Assembly (NCBI RefSeq): GCF_026340305.1
Contig: NZ_JAPEPI010000002.1
Location: 434,001-498,000 of the forward strand
Direction: 5' to 3'
Length of the DNA stretch: 64,000 nucleotides
From: Streptomyces sp. NBC_01381
GTDB lineage: Bacteria > Actinomycetota > Actinomycetes > Streptomycetales > Streptomycetaceae
Every line of letters starts with the position of its first letter. Position 1 is the stretch's first letter. Positions 33,621-42,678 of the stretch are shown here, piece after piece. Both the position numbers and the translations under genes were made by a program. The notes beneath the pieces are model-generated. The model was not told the origin of the DNA and searched no databases. It worked only from the letters and a program-made list of their open reading frames with translations.

Positions 33621-33680
33621 CGGAGTTCGAGGCTTCATTTGACGGAGTTTCGAGGCCTCATTTGGCGGAGTTCAATGAGG
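33619..33680. repeat. 22-23-bp imperfect tandem repeat beginning at the Nudix stop codon
   Basis: Units begin at 33619 (GACGGAGTTCGAGGCTTCAT plus TT), 33641 (GACGGAGTTTCGAGGCCTCA plus TTT) and 33664 (GGCGGAGTTCAATGAGG, partial). The first includes the TGA stop. The remaining 33681-33840 has no coding sequence I can support. Confidence 0.75.
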
Positions 33681-33840
33681 GGCGTGCGCGCCTGCATCGC
33701 AAGGACCTTGAGCCACACGTACGCCGTTCGTGCCACAGCGCGCCCCGGTAAGCGGTAATTCCGCCGGGATATCGGGTATGTGCCCATTAACCCCATGAAA
33801 CCGGACAGGGTCCGCTGCTGCTGGTCTGGAAGTGATCGGC

Positions 33841-34248
33841 GTGATCGACACCGAAGGCGACTGCGCCGAGTGGAGTTTTCCCGCGGACCCCGGAGCCGTG
33901 CGCACGGCCCGGGCCGTCGTCCGTGCACAGCTCCGCGACTGGGGCCTCGCCTCCCTCGGTGACATCACCGCCCTGCTCGTGAGCGAGCTGGTCACCAACT
34001 CCCTGCGCCATGCCTCGGGCCCCATCGGCGTACGCCTCGTACGCCCCGCCGACCCCGTGGGCGCCCTCCTCGTAGAGGTCTCCGATCCGCTCCCCGACCC
34101 CCCTCGGGAACGTGCCGCGGCCCTTGATGACGAGGGTGGCCGGGGGATCCAATTGGTGGCCCACTCGTCGCGCCGCTGGGGGACACGGCCGGGCAGGACG
34201 GGGAAGACGGGGAAGACGGTGTGGTTCGAGCTGGTGCTGCCGGGTTAG
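33841..34248 (+). CDS. Anti-sigma-factor-type HATPase (RsbW/SpoIIAB-like)
   Basis: I use the GTG at 33841, 8 nt after GGAAG; another GTG at 33832 has worse spacing. A 135-residue single-domain GHKL protein: WSFPADPGAVRTARAVVR, the N box LLVSELVTNSLRHA, VEVSDPLP as G1 and DDEGGRGIQLVAHSS as the later glycine-rich lid, ending GKTVWFELVLPG. Such small streptomycete ATPases act as anti-sigma or anti-anti-sigma kinases. The gene sits 166 bp before a multi-domain PP2C phosphatase with the same kind of domain. The two may act together in a partner-switching pathway, but no sigma factor is nearby. Confidence 0.87.
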   Translation: MIDTEGDCAEWSFPADPGAVRTARAVVRAQLRDWGLASLGDITALLVSELVTNSLRHASGPIGVRLVRPADPVGALLVEVSDPLPDPPRERAAALDDEGGRGIQLVAHSSRRWGTRPGRTGKTGKTVWFELVLPG

Positions 34249-34414
34249 AAGACTGGCAGCGTGGGACGGACACAAGACAGTGACGGGCCAAAAAGAGTTG
34301 AGTCCGTGCTGTGATCGTGAACGCCATGTGGCGTGGCGCCGTAGTGCTGGATACTGCGGGCAGCCGCATCCGGTGACCGGTGCCGGACGTGGTGAGCTGG
34401 AGGGGACGGTTCGC

Positions 34415-37030
34415 GTGAGCGAGATACCAGCGAAGGCGACGGAGCAGGACGGGCCGTCGGGTGACGCTAGGGGCGAAGCTGCGGATGACGTGATGTGGCA
34501 GAGCAGTCCACCCGGTTCGATCTACGACTACATCAAGGTGGCCGCCTTCTCGATAGGCCCCGACGGACTGATCGACCAGTGGAGCCGGCGCGCTGAGCAG
34601 CTGTTCGGCGTGCGTGCCGAGGACGCCGTGGGCAAGGACCCGATCGAGGCGTTCGTCCCGGCCGAGCTGCGCAGCAGCGGACACCGCAAGATGGCGGAGA
34701 TCCTCGACGGCAGGGAGTGGACGGGATCCGTCCGCTTCCGGGTGCCGGAGGAGAGCGGCGAGCCCGCTCCGCAGGCCGGCATTTCCGAAGGGATCGCCGA
34801 GGTCTATGTGATGCCGACGGCCACGGAGGACGGCGAACGGGCCGCCGTCTGCATCGTCGTCGACGTACGGGCGCTGCGGCAGATCGAGACCGACCTCGCC
34901 GCATCGCAGGCCATTTTCGGCCAATCTCCCTTCGGCTTCCTGCTGTTCGGCACGGATCTCAAGGTGCAGCGCGCCAACCGCCGCTTCGCCGCGGTCTTCG
35001 GAGGCGGCGTCGACGACCACCGCGGCCGCACCGTCCACGACTATCTGCCACGCCACGAGGCCGACCGCATGGCCGCCGCGCTCCGGCGCGTCCTGGAGAC
35101 CGGCGAAGCCGTGACCGACATGCAGATCGTCGGCCCCGCCCCCGGCAGCAACGCCCGCCGCCACTGGTCGATCAACCTCTACCGCGTGCACAGCGGTTCG
35201 GGCCACCCCATCGGCATCGCGGGACTCGGCACCGACGTCACCCAGCGGCACGCGGCCGCCCGCGAGGCCGCTCACGCCCGCCGTAACCTCGCTCTTCTTA
35301 ATGAAGCGGGCGCCCGGATAGGTAACTCCCTGGATCTGGAGACCACCGCCCGGGAGCTGCTCGACGTCACCGTCCCCGGCTTCTGCGACCTCGCATCCGT
35401 AGACCTCTATCAGGGACTGCTCGACGGCGACGAGACCCCGCCCGGCCTCGCCGACGGAAGCGCCGAACTGCGCCGCGTGGCCTTCGCGAGCGCCGTCGCC
35501 GACGCGCCCTTCCCGGAGGGCGGCACCCCCGTGGACGTGGGCGCCGTCCACCGTTTCGCCTTCACATCGCCCTGCGCCGACGCCCTGCGCACCGCACGGC
35601 CGCGCCTCGTGTCCGCCGCCGACGACGGCTCCGCGAGCAGGCTCACCGGGGGGCTCGTCCAGTCGACGCTCGCCGTTCCGATGGTCGCCCACGACACCGT
35701 CGTGGGCCTCGCCCAGTTCTCCCGTACGAAGGGCAGCGAGCCCTTCGGGGAACGCGACCGCTCCCTGGCGGTCGAACTCGCCGCGCGCGCCGCCGTCTGC
35801 ATCGACAACGCCCGCCTCTACCGGCGCGAACACGAGCGGGCGCTGATACTGCAGCGCTCCCTGCTGCCGCCCGGCGACCCGGAGGCCTCCGGCCTGGACA
35901 TCGCCTGCCGCTATCTGCCCGGCAACGCGGCCACCGAGGTCGGCGGCGACTGGTTCGACGTCATCGAACTGCCGGGCCACCGCACCGCCCTGGTCGTCGG
36001 CGACGTCATGGGCCGCGGCCTGCGCGCCGCCGTCGCCATGGGCGAACTGCGCACCGCCGTGCGGACCTTGGCGCTCCTGGACCTGGAGCCGGCCGAGGTG
36101 CTCTCCGCGCTCGACGAGATCGCCCGCGGCCTCGGCGACCCCTCGGGCACCCAGCAGGCCACCCGAGCGGCACGTCAGACGCGCTCGTCGGCCGAGACGG
36201 ACCTCTCCGAGGTCTACCTCGCCACCTGCGTGTACGCGGTCTACGACTCCGTCACACGCCGCTGTACGTTCGCCAACGCGGGCCACCTGCCGCCCGTCCT
36301 CGTCGAGCCCGACGAGTCGCCGCTCATGCTCGACGTGCCGCCCGGCATGCCGCTGGGCGTCGGCGGTGAGCCCTTCGAAGAGGTCGAGGTCGAACTCCCC
36401 GAGGGTTCCCTGCTCGCGCTCTACACGGACGGCCTCGTCGAATCCCGCGACCACCCGCTCGACGAGGGCCTGAACGCCTTCGTACGCGCCCTCGACACCC
36501 CGCTGTCGGCCCTTGAGGACGTCTGCGACCACGTCCTGAACACCCTCGACACCCACCACGGAGAGGACGACATCGCGCTCCTGATGGCGCGCGTCCAGGG
36601 TCTGCCCGCCGAAGCCGTCGGCGACTGGACGCTGCCGCGCGACCCGAAGTCGGTGGGCAGGGCCCGCGAACTGGCCTGCGCACAGCTGCGCACCTGGAAC
36701 CTGGAACCGCTCTGCGACACCACGGAACTCCTGGTCAGCGAGTTGGTCACGAACGCTCTGCGGTACGGCGAAGGCGACATCAGGCTGCGGCTGCTTCTCG
36801 ACCGCACCCTGGTGTGCGAGGTGTGGGACGCGGGCCTCGTCCAGCCGCGCCGTCGGCGCGCGCGGGACACGGACGAGGGTGGCCGCGGGCTGCAGCTGGT
36901 CGGGCTGCTGAGCGCGGCGTGGGGCTCGCGCAGGACGCCGCGCGGCAAGACCGTGTGGTTCGAACTGCCGCTGCCGGACAGCGGGGTGGAGTCGATGGAC
37001 GCGGCGGAGGCGCTGCTCAGCCTGTTCTGA
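34415..37030 (+). CDS. PAS-PAS-GAF-PP2C(SpoIIE)-HATPase signalling protein
   Basis: An 871-residue protein from the GTG at 34415, 9 nt after GGAGGGG. The order is PAS 1 (about 37-160: VAAFSIGPDGLIDQWSRRAE), PAS 2 (about 170-290: FGQSPFGFLLFGTDLKVQRA), GAF (about 300-475: LNEAGARIGNSLDLETTARE), SpoIIE-type PP2C (about 490-715: ALILQRSLLPPG, TEVGGDWFDVI, VGDVMGRGLRAA, LYTDGLVESRD, GEDDIALLMARV) and a C-terminal GHKL domain (SELVTNALRYG, DTDEGGRGLQLVGLLS). The phosphatase should dephosphorylate an anti-anti-sigma factor while the ATPase could phosphorylate it. The N-terminal sensors suggest redox, light or ligand control. It converges on pspA. Confidence 0.93.
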   Translation: MSEIPAKATEQDGPSGDARGEAADDVMWQSSPPGSIYDYIKVAAFSIGPDGLIDQWSRRAEQLFGVRAEDAVGKDPIEAFVPAELRSSGHRKMAEILDGREWTGSVRFRVPEESGEPAPQAGISEGIAEVYVMPTATEDGERAAVCIVVDVRALRQIETDLAASQAIFGQSPFGFLLFGTDLKVQRANRRFAAVFGGGVDDHRGRTVHDYLPRHEADRMAAALRRVLETGEAVTDMQIVGPAPGSNARRHWSINLYRVHSGSGHPIGIAGLGTDVTQRHAAAREAAHARRNLALLNEAGARIGNSLDLETTARELLDVTVPGFCDLASVDLYQGLLDGDETPPGLADGSAELRRVAFASAVADAPFPEGGTPVDVGAVHRFAFTSPCADALRTARPRLVSAADDGSASRLTGGLVQSTLAVPMVAHDTVVGLAQFSRTKGSEPFGERDRSLAVELAARAAVCIDNARLYRREHERALILQRSLLPPGDPEASGLDIACRYLPGNAATEVGGDWFDVIELPGHRTALVVGDVMGRGLRAAVAMGELRTAVRTLALLDLEPAEVLSALDEIARGLGDPSGTQQATRAARQTRSSAETDLSEVYLATCVYAVYDSVTRRCTFANAGHLPPVLVEPDESPLMLDVPPGMPLGVGGEPFEEVEVELPEGSLLALYTDGLVESRDHPLDEGLNAFVRALDTPLSALEDVCDHVLNTLDTHHGEDDIALLMARVQGLPAEAVGDWTLPRDPKSVGRARELACAQLRTWNLEPLCDTTELLVSELVTNALRYGEGDIRLRLLLDRTLVCEVWDAGLVQPRRRRARDTDEGGRGLQLVGLLSAAWGSRRTPRGKTVWFELPLPDSGVESMDAAEALLSLF

Positions 37031-37070
37031 GGGCTGCGCCTTCTAGGCGGCCCGTTGTGCTGTCGCGCCG

Positions 37071-37784
37071 CTACGTAGTGGCCTTCAGGGCGGCGAGCCG
37101 GGCGGCGACCTCCGCCTCGTCGCCCAGGCCGTCCAACTGCTCGAACTGCGCGTCCAGGGACGATGCGGCGAGTTCCTGCTTGCCCATCGCCCTGGCCTCC
37201 TCGCGGCGCACCTTGTCCTCGAAGCGGGCCAACTCGCTGGTCGGGTCGAGGACGTCGATGTTCTGTGCGGCGTCAAGCATCTGGTTCTGCGCCTGCGCCG
37301 ACTTGGCGCGGGCGACCAGCTGATTGCGCTTCGACTGGAGCTGCGTCAGCTTGATCTTCATCTGGTCGAGGCCCGACTTCAGCTTGTCGACGACCTCGGT
37401 CTGCGAGGCGATCGTCGGCTCGGCGTCCTTGGCCTCGCGCTCCGACTGCAGTTGCCGTTGCAGCGCGACCTTGGCCAGCGTGTCGAACTTGTCGGCCTCC
37501 ACGGCGCTCCCGTCGGACCGCAGCTCGTCCGCCTTCCTGCTGGCGGCGACCGCCTTGGCGCCCCATTCATTGGCCGCGTCCTTGTCCTCCTTGTGGTCGA
37601 GTTCCACCATCCGCAGATTGCCGATGGTGGTCGCCACCGCCTCCTCGGCCTCCCTGATGTTGTTCGTGTAGTCACGGATCAGCTGGTCGAGCATCTTCTG
37701 CGGATCCTCCGCCTGATCGAGGAGGGAGTTGATGTTGGCCTTCGCGAGCTGGGCGACGCGGCCGAGGATCGTCTGCTTGGTCAT
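37071..37784 (-). CDS. pspA: PspA/IM30 family envelope-stress protein
   Basis: A 237-residue almost entirely helical coiled-coil protein: an amphipathic N-terminal helix (TKQTILGRVAQLAKANINSL), DPQKMLDQLIRDYTNNI as the conserved family block, and long coiled coils with KLKSGLDQMKIKLTQLQSKR. ESCRT-III-like PspA proteins polymerise on damaged membranes and preserve the proton gradient. It is preceded by the TPM-domain gene on the same strand, with a 100-bp gap, so the two are probably one unit. The gene is divergent from nothing and convergent with the PAS-PP2C gene. Confidence 0.93.
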   Translation of the reverse strand: MTKQTILGRVAQLAKANINSLLDQAEDPQKMLDQLIRDYTNNIREAEEAVATTIGNLRMVELDHKEDKDAANEWGAKAVAASRKADELRSDGSAVEADKFDTLAKVALQRQLQSEREAKDAEPTIASQTEVVDKLKSGLDQMKIKLTQLQSKRNQLVARAKSAQAQNQMLDAAQNIDVLDPTSELARFEDKVRREEARAMGKQELAASSLDAQFEQLDGLGDEAEVAARLAALKATT

Positions 37785-37884
37785 ATCAGGACTCTCTCTA
37801 TGAGGACGGTGAGGGCGGGTAGGGCTGATGGGGTTCTAGGAGACGTACGAAAAGGCTTTCGCGAGGAGGGCTTCGCTCGACGGC

Positions 37885-39966
37885 TCAGAACCGGCCGCCC
37901 CCGCCCATCCGCCCCCGCGTCCCCCCGCCGCCGAAGCTCCCGGGGCGGCCGCCCCCGAAACCGCCGCCCGCGCCGCCCGCCCCGCGGCCCATGCCTCCCA
38001 AGAGCTCGCCGAGGATGAGGCCGCCGAGCACCGCGCCGCCCATGCCGCCGCCGCGGCTGCCACCGCCTCCGTAGGGGTTGCCGAAGCCGCGTACGTCGCC
38101 CTCGGCGAGCTGCTGCGCCTGCCGGGCCCTGGCGTCGGCCTGCTGGGCCTCGGCGAGCGCCGTGGCGGCGTCGGAGTCATGGGCGGCCTCCGCGCCCGCC
38201 AGATGCCGCTGAGCCTCCGCCAGACGGGTCCTTGCCTCGCTGCCCACCGCGCCCCGGTGCGTGCCGATGAAGTCGGCCGCCGCTCCCACGGCGCTGCGTG
38301 CGGTGAGCATGGCCTGGCCGAGGAGGGCGACGGTGCGCCGGTCGGTGACCTCGCGTTCGCGGGCGCCCGCCAGGGACGCGTCGAGGGCGGCGTCGGCCTC
38401 CTCGACCCGGCGCAGGGCGTCGATCGGGTCGTGTGGTCCCGCCGCCACCTGCTTGCGGACCCCGGCGACGACCGCTTCCGCGCGGGCGATACGACCGTGC
38501 AGGTCGGCCGTCGGGACGCCCTCCAGGGTGCCTTCGAGGAGGCCGTGCGCGTCGGCGAGGTCGGTCTCCGCCTCGGTGAGCGCCTGGGGGAGCTTCTCCG
38601 CGGCCAGCGTGAGCTCGTCCGCGAGCCGCTCGACCGCGTCCACGAAGGTGCCCGCCTGGTCGACGGCTCCCTCGGCGGCCCGCAGATGGACGGCGGCTCT
38701 GCCGTTGTCGCCCGCGTCGATCGCCTGCCGCGCCTGGTTCAGGTGCGTCGTGGCGAAGACCAGACGGTCCTTCGCCTGCTCCACATGGCCCACGACCTGC
38801 GCGGAAGCGGACGGCGCGTACGTCTCGCGCAGGGCGGCGAGGGTGACTTGCGCGGTGGTGGTACGCCCGCTGACCTGCCTGAAAACCGTCTCGGCGTGCT
38901 CCAGGGCCTGCGCCGCGTCGCGTTCGAGGGCGCGCAGCTGGTCGAAGCCCGCCGCCTCCGCGTCGAGGCGGCGGCCCGCCTCCGTGCAGCGCGTGACGAT
39001 CTCTTCGAGCATCGCCCGCCTGGTCGCGTCGTCCTCGGGATGGGCGTCGTCAAGGCGCTGGCGCACCCGGAAGGCCGTCGTCAGCTCGTCACGGGCGTAC
39101 GTGAGCGCGTCGGTGAAGGGCCGGACCGCGTCGTCGCCGAACTGGGCGGTGGCGAAGCCGAGTTCCTCGGCGCTGGTGCGGATCGCGTCATCGGTCTCCA
39201 CCAGGAGCCGCTTGGACTTCTTGTCGAGCTCGGGGAGCGAGGCCGGCTGTTCTCCCTTGCCCCATCCGCCGCCCCCGGGCGTCGTACGCGTGGTCGCGCG
39301 CCGTTTGCGGCGGCTGTAGGCGACCGCGGCCATGGCCCCCGCGGCGCCGACCGCCACGACCGGCAGGACCAGGTCGCCGCTCGACGTGTCGTTTCCGTCG
39401 CTCCCGGCTCCGCCGCCCGGATCGGGGTCCCCTGGAGTGATCGTCGGGGTGGGTACGGGGCTGCCCGCAAGGACCGCGCTGTAGCCGTTCGCGGCTCCGA
39501 TGGCCGCGCCCGCCCAGTCGCTCGCGCGCAGTGCCGGCTTGATCGCGGTGGTGGCGACATCCCGCAGCTGATCCTCGGTGAGCCGCGAACCGCGCTCTAC
39601 GGAGTAGGCGTACTGGCGGTCGTGCGTGGCGACGGCGAGCAGCACGTCGTCCTGGCCCAGGCCGTTGCGCTCGGCGGTGGTGTCCGCCCAGTCCTGCGCC
39701 GAGCGGCCGGAGAAGTCGCGTACGTAGACGACGAAGAGCTGCACGCCACGGTCGTCGTAGAGCCGGTCGAGCGCCTGCTCGGTGACGTCCTCGCGGTCGC
39801 CGAGTGCGCCTGCCCTGTCGGTGGTCTGGCCGTCACGGGAGAGGGTGACCGGGTCTTCGGCCGGTACGGCGAGTGCCGCGGGGGCGGGCAGGAGCAGCAG
39901 GCACCACGTGAGCAGTGCGGCGGCCGCCGCTGCCGCCCGCACGGATATGTGCGAGGGCGGCGTCAC
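37885..39966 (-). CDS. TPM-domain membrane protein with coiled coil and Gly-rich tail
   Basis: I start at the GTG at 39966, giving 693 residues; no clear ribosome site is seen and the next in-frame GTG (ISVRAAA) would also work. A signal/anchor segment (AAAAALLTWCLLLLPAPAAL) is followed by an exported TPM domain (DREDVTEQALDRLYDDRGVQ, FSGRSAQDWADTTAERN, VLLAVATHDRQYAYSVE), then a transmembrane helix near residue 185 (LVLPVVAVGAAGAMAAV), a long cytoplasmic helical coiled-coil region and a tail of GGGSRGGGMGG repeats. TPM proteins go with PspA in many bacteria and act at the membrane or photosystem in plants. Here it lies just upstream of pspA. Confidence 0.85.
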   Translation of the reverse strand: MTPPSHISVRAAAAAAALLTWCLLLLPAPAALAVPAEDPVTLSRDGQTTDRAGALGDREDVTEQALDRLYDDRGVQLFVVYVRDFSGRSAQDWADTTAERNGLGQDDVLLAVATHDRQYAYSVERGSRLTEDQLRDVATTAIKPALRASDWAGAAIGAANGYSAVLAGSPVPTPTITPGDPDPGGGAGSDGNDTSSGDLVLPVVAVGAAGAMAAVAYSRRKRRATTRTTPGGGGWGKGEQPASLPELDKKSKRLLVETDDAIRTSAEELGFATAQFGDDAVRPFTDALTYARDELTTAFRVRQRLDDAHPEDDATRRAMLEEIVTRCTEAGRRLDAEAAGFDQLRALERDAAQALEHAETVFRQVSGRTTTAQVTLAALRETYAPSASAQVVGHVEQAKDRLVFATTHLNQARQAIDAGDNGRAAVHLRAAEGAVDQAGTFVDAVERLADELTLAAEKLPQALTEAETDLADAHGLLEGTLEGVPTADLHGRIARAEAVVAGVRKQVAAGPHDPIDALRRVEEADAALDASLAGAREREVTDRRTVALLGQAMLTARSAVGAAADFIGTHRGAVGSEARTRLAEAQRHLAGAEAAHDSDAATALAEAQQADARARQAQQLAEGDVRGFGNPYGGGGSRGGGMGGAVLGGLILGELLGGMGRGAGGAGGGFGGGRPGSFGGGGTRGRMGGGGRF

Positions 39967-40042
39967 ATTTGGGAGCGTATGGCCGTCTTCGGGGGTGCGC
40001 GACTGGGGGCCGGGGTGATGGCCCGGCCCCCGGTCGCCCCTC

Positions 40043-40147
40043 TCAGATGCTGAACCGCTCCTTGGCCAGGAGCGGCCGCACGCGCGAGGTGAAGCCGCCG
40101 GACTGCTCGGCGGCGTCGTCCACCGTGGGGTTGGCCACTGCTTGGGG
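40043..40147 (-). pseudogene. Possible 3' fragment of an unidentified gene
   Basis: A 34-codon segment with genome-like codon use reads ANPTVDDAAEQSGGFTSRVR, then PLLAKERFSI and a stop. A stop at 40148 lies directly before it and there is no ribosome site, so it cannot be a whole gene. It adjoins the decayed TnpB-like element, which suggests the rest of the gene was lost with or by that insertion. I do not recognise the family. Confidence 0.35.
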
Positions 40148-40254
40148 TTAAGGGCGGTTGAGTGCGCGCGGGAGCGTCTGAGCGAGTGTCGTGGTGTTCC
40201 TTCCGAAGGGGGTCGGAGTCGGGGCGGGGTACGGGGCTGCGGGCCATCGCCGAG

Positions 40255-41112
40255 CCGTACGTTGCTCCCGGACGGCCACCCGCCCAGCCGAACGGGCACA
40301 AGGGCACCAACAGGGACTCCGGTGGCTACGGTTCGCGCCGCGAGTGGTTCGCCAAGTTCCGCCGCCGAGACGCACTGAAGGCCCGGCTGGAACGGGCGCG
40401 GGCGGACTGTACGGCCGGAGTGGTGCACGTGGTGCACGTGGTGCGCGATGGACGCAAGCTGCTCCACGCCCGACTCCACCTGGACCAGGCCGGGTTGAGC
40501 GAGGAGGCGTGGCGGGTGCGGTGGGCGGCGGCACGCCGGTTTCTGCAGGCCGACGGGGAGAGCGGCAAACGGTTCGGCAACGAGACGATCCGGGTCACCC
40601 CCGACGGTCAGGTGTCGCTCAAACTGCCCGCCCCGCTGACGGAGTTGGCCAACGCCCCACCCGTGCCGCTACGTGCTGGCGGCACGGGTGGCCTTCGCGC
40701 ACCGGGGCCAGGAGCGGGCCGACAGGGTCGGCGCGAACCGTGCGGTCGCCTACCGCATCCACTGGGACGCGGGGCGCGGGCGCTGGTATCTGACCGCCTC
40801 CTGGCAGCGCCCGCCGGTGCGGGTGATCGTGTGTGTGGGGTGGCCGCGATCGCCGTCGAGGACCTGGACTTCGCCGACCAGAAGTCCCGGGAGAAGCACG
40901 GGCGGCGCAAGACGTTCCGGCAGCTGATCTCCGGCATACCCACCGCCCGGCTGAAGGCCCGGCTGATGTCGATGGCCGCCGCCCAGGACCTGGTGATCGT
41001 CGCGGTCGATGCCGCCTACACCAGCAAGTGGGGCGCCCAGCGCTGGCGCAAGCCGATGACCACCAACCACAGGACCATCGTCCCCGGCGGCAGCGCCCCC
41101 GCCCAGGCCTGA
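40255..41112 (+). pseudogene. Decayed TnpB-like (IS200/IS605 or IS607-type) element
   Basis: Three frames together spell parts of one TnpB-like protein. Frame A, from about 40262, has RREWFAKFRRRDALKARLER, HARLHLDQAGLSEEAW and VTPDGQVSLKLPAPL. Frame B, from about 40672, has VLAARVAFAHRGQERADRVG and AYRIHWDAGRGRWYLTASWQ. Frame A returns near 40840 with AIAVEDLDFADQKSREKHGR and VAVDAAYTSKWGAQRW. The section that should hold the first catalytic aspartate (GVD...) is deleted between the second and third pieces, and the C-terminal end is also lost. The nuclease is certainly inactive. No terminal guide-RNA or left/right end structure is obvious to me. Confidence 0.75.
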
Positions 41113-41217
41113 ACCGTGCTTGACCCGGTTGGAAAGCGCATCAACCCTGGGCGCGTACGGTGACCCGGGCAAGGCCGGGTCTGCTTCGGGCGTCGGCCGT
41201 AAGGGGGAGGAGCGCGG

Positions 41218-41967
41218 GTGGGCGGGATCTGGACCGGGGTACGGGAACGCGTGCTCGCCCTGCGCGAGGCGCCGAACCGGCGGTTGGTGTTCGGCGCGGA
41301 CGCCGGGCGACACGGCCATGGGTTCGAGCTGAGCCCGGTCCTGACCGAGGAGCAGGTGCGGGCGGTGGAGCAGCGGCTCGGCTTCGGCTTCCCGCCGGAG
41401 TACCGGAGCTTTCTCCTCGAGGTCGGCGAGGGCGGGGCGGGACCGGACTACGGGCTGTTCCCGGTGAGGCCGATGGGACCAGCCGCGGCCGAGCCAGCCG
41501 CGCCACAGGGCACCGTTCCCGAGGGCACGGTGCCGGAAGGTGCCCCTGCCGAGGACACCGCGCCGGAGGCCCGGCGCCACGAGCCGCCCTTCCGCCCTGA
41601 GCTCACCCAGGAACTGGACGCGCATGAATCCGCTGAACCTCAGCGAGCGGCCTACGCCGACACGACGGAGGGCGAGGCGAGGTTCGTGCGCGACTACCGC
41701 GCCTGGGACGCGCGCCACGACGAGCTCCACGACGAGCTGACCGAGGGCACCCTCTGCGTGAGCGAGCAGGGCTGCGCCTACTACACGCTGCTCGCCGTCA
41801 CCGGCCCCGAGCGCGGCACGATGTGGGACGACGTGCGGGCGGTCGGCGAGGGAGTGGTTCCGATCCGGCACAAGGGCAAGGACAAGGAGCGGGTGACGTT
41901 CGCGGAGTGGTACCTGCACTGGCTGGCCCACGCGGAACGCCAGGCCCTGGCGGAACAGCCCGACTAG
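41218..41967 (+). CDS. SMI1/KNR4 family protein
   Basis: A 249-residue protein with GTG start after GGGGGAGGAGCGCG. The conserved segment ELSPVLTEEQVRAVEQRLGF, then PPEYRSFLLEVGEGGAGPDY, is the N-terminal SMI1/KNR4 helix-strand core. The region around residues 80-140 is an insertion rich in Pro, Ala, Glu and Gly with repeats (GTVPEGTVPEGAPAEDTAPE). The C-terminal part (LCVSEQGCAYYTLLAVTGPE, then GTMWDDVRA) completes the domain. In bacteria SMI1/KNR4 proteins often give immunity against polymorphic toxins, but no toxin gene is visible next to it. It overlaps the next, convergent gene by 4 nt. Confidence 0.85.
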   Translation: MGGIWTGVRERVLALREAPNRRLVFGADAGRHGHGFELSPVLTEEQVRAVEQRLGFGFPPEYRSFLLEVGEGGAGPDYGLFPVRPMGPAAAEPAAPQGTVPEGTVPEGAPAEDTAPEARRHEPPFRPELTQELDAHESAEPQRAAYADTTEGEARFVRDYRAWDARHDELHDELTEGTLCVSEQGCAYYTLLAVTGPERGTMWDDVRAVGEGVVPIRHKGKDKERVTFAEWYLHWLAHAERQALAEQPD

Positions 41968-42641
41968 CCCAGCTCCACCACAGCGTCCACCGCCTCGCCG
42001 AGGCGCCGCACCTCGGCGGCGCTCAGTGTGGGATTGGTGGCCCGTCTGGCGCGGGCCGCCGCGAGGTGGCCGTCGGCCGTCAGCCGCAGGCCGGCCGGGA
42101 TGTCCGAGAGGAGCCCGGCCAGGGCGGCACGGCCCACGCCCGACTCGGCCCTGTCGCCCACCGCCACCTCCGCGAGGATCAGTGCCGACATGGCCCAGTC
42201 CATGCCGGGCGGCCCCTCCTCCGTGTTGGACCAATCGATCACCATCGGGCCGCTGGGTGCCAGGATCACGTTCTCCGGGTGGAGGTCGAGGTGCAGCACA
42301 CGGTGGTCGGCGGCGACGGCCGAAGCGCGCGCGGGAATCGCGTGAAGGTCGCGCAGCAGCCGGGCGAGCAACAGCCCCGCGTCCTCCGGCGTGATCGAGC
42401 CCCGCATCCCCGCCTCCGCCATGGTCGGCCCGGAGAGGCGCTGCATCACCAGATCGCTGCGAGTGGCCCTCTCCTCCCGCACCTGCGGCACGGGATACCC
42501 CTTCTCATGGAGGTACGCCATGACGACGGCCTCGCGCGCGGCATCACCCCAGCCTCGGTACCGCCGCAGCACCCAGTCGTCGTCCAGTGCGAAGACATCG
42601 CCGGTGCGGCCGGAACCGATCAACGGACCAGTTATCCCCAT
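41964..42641 (-). CDS. Aminoglycoside phosphotransferase-like kinase
   Basis: A 225-residue protein from the ATG at 42641 (MGITGPLIGSGRTGDVF). A short N-lobe with the glycine-rich loop SGRTGDVFALDDDWVLRRY is followed by VLHLDLHPENVILAPSG, the catalytic HxDxxxxN motif, and MVIDWSNTEEGPPGMDWA, the metal-binding aspartate. The APH/choline-kinase fold transfers phosphate from ATP to small hydroxylated or amine molecules. At 225 residues it is shorter than most APHs (about 260-300), and it has no antibiotic-cluster context, so resistance is not implied. It converges on the SMI1 gene. Confidence 0.8.
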   Translation of the reverse strand: MGITGPLIGSGRTGDVFALDDDWVLRRYRGWGDAAREAVVMAYLHEKGYPVPQVREERATRSDLVMQRLSGPTMAEAGMRGSITPEDAGLLLARLLRDLHAIPARASAVAADHRVLHLDLHPENVILAPSGPMVIDWSNTEEGPPGMDWAMSALILAEVAVGDRAESGVGRAALAGLLSDIPAGLRLTADGHLAAARARRATNPTLSAAEVRRLGEAVDAVVELG

Positions 42642-42678
42642 CCCGGGAGCGTAAGGCGAACCAGTGGCCCGAACCGCG

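Noticed and set aside
41964..42641. Aminoglycoside resistance gene
   Set aside because: Kinase motifs are present, but the family includes many metabolic kinases; the protein is short and has no antibiotic-biosynthesis context.
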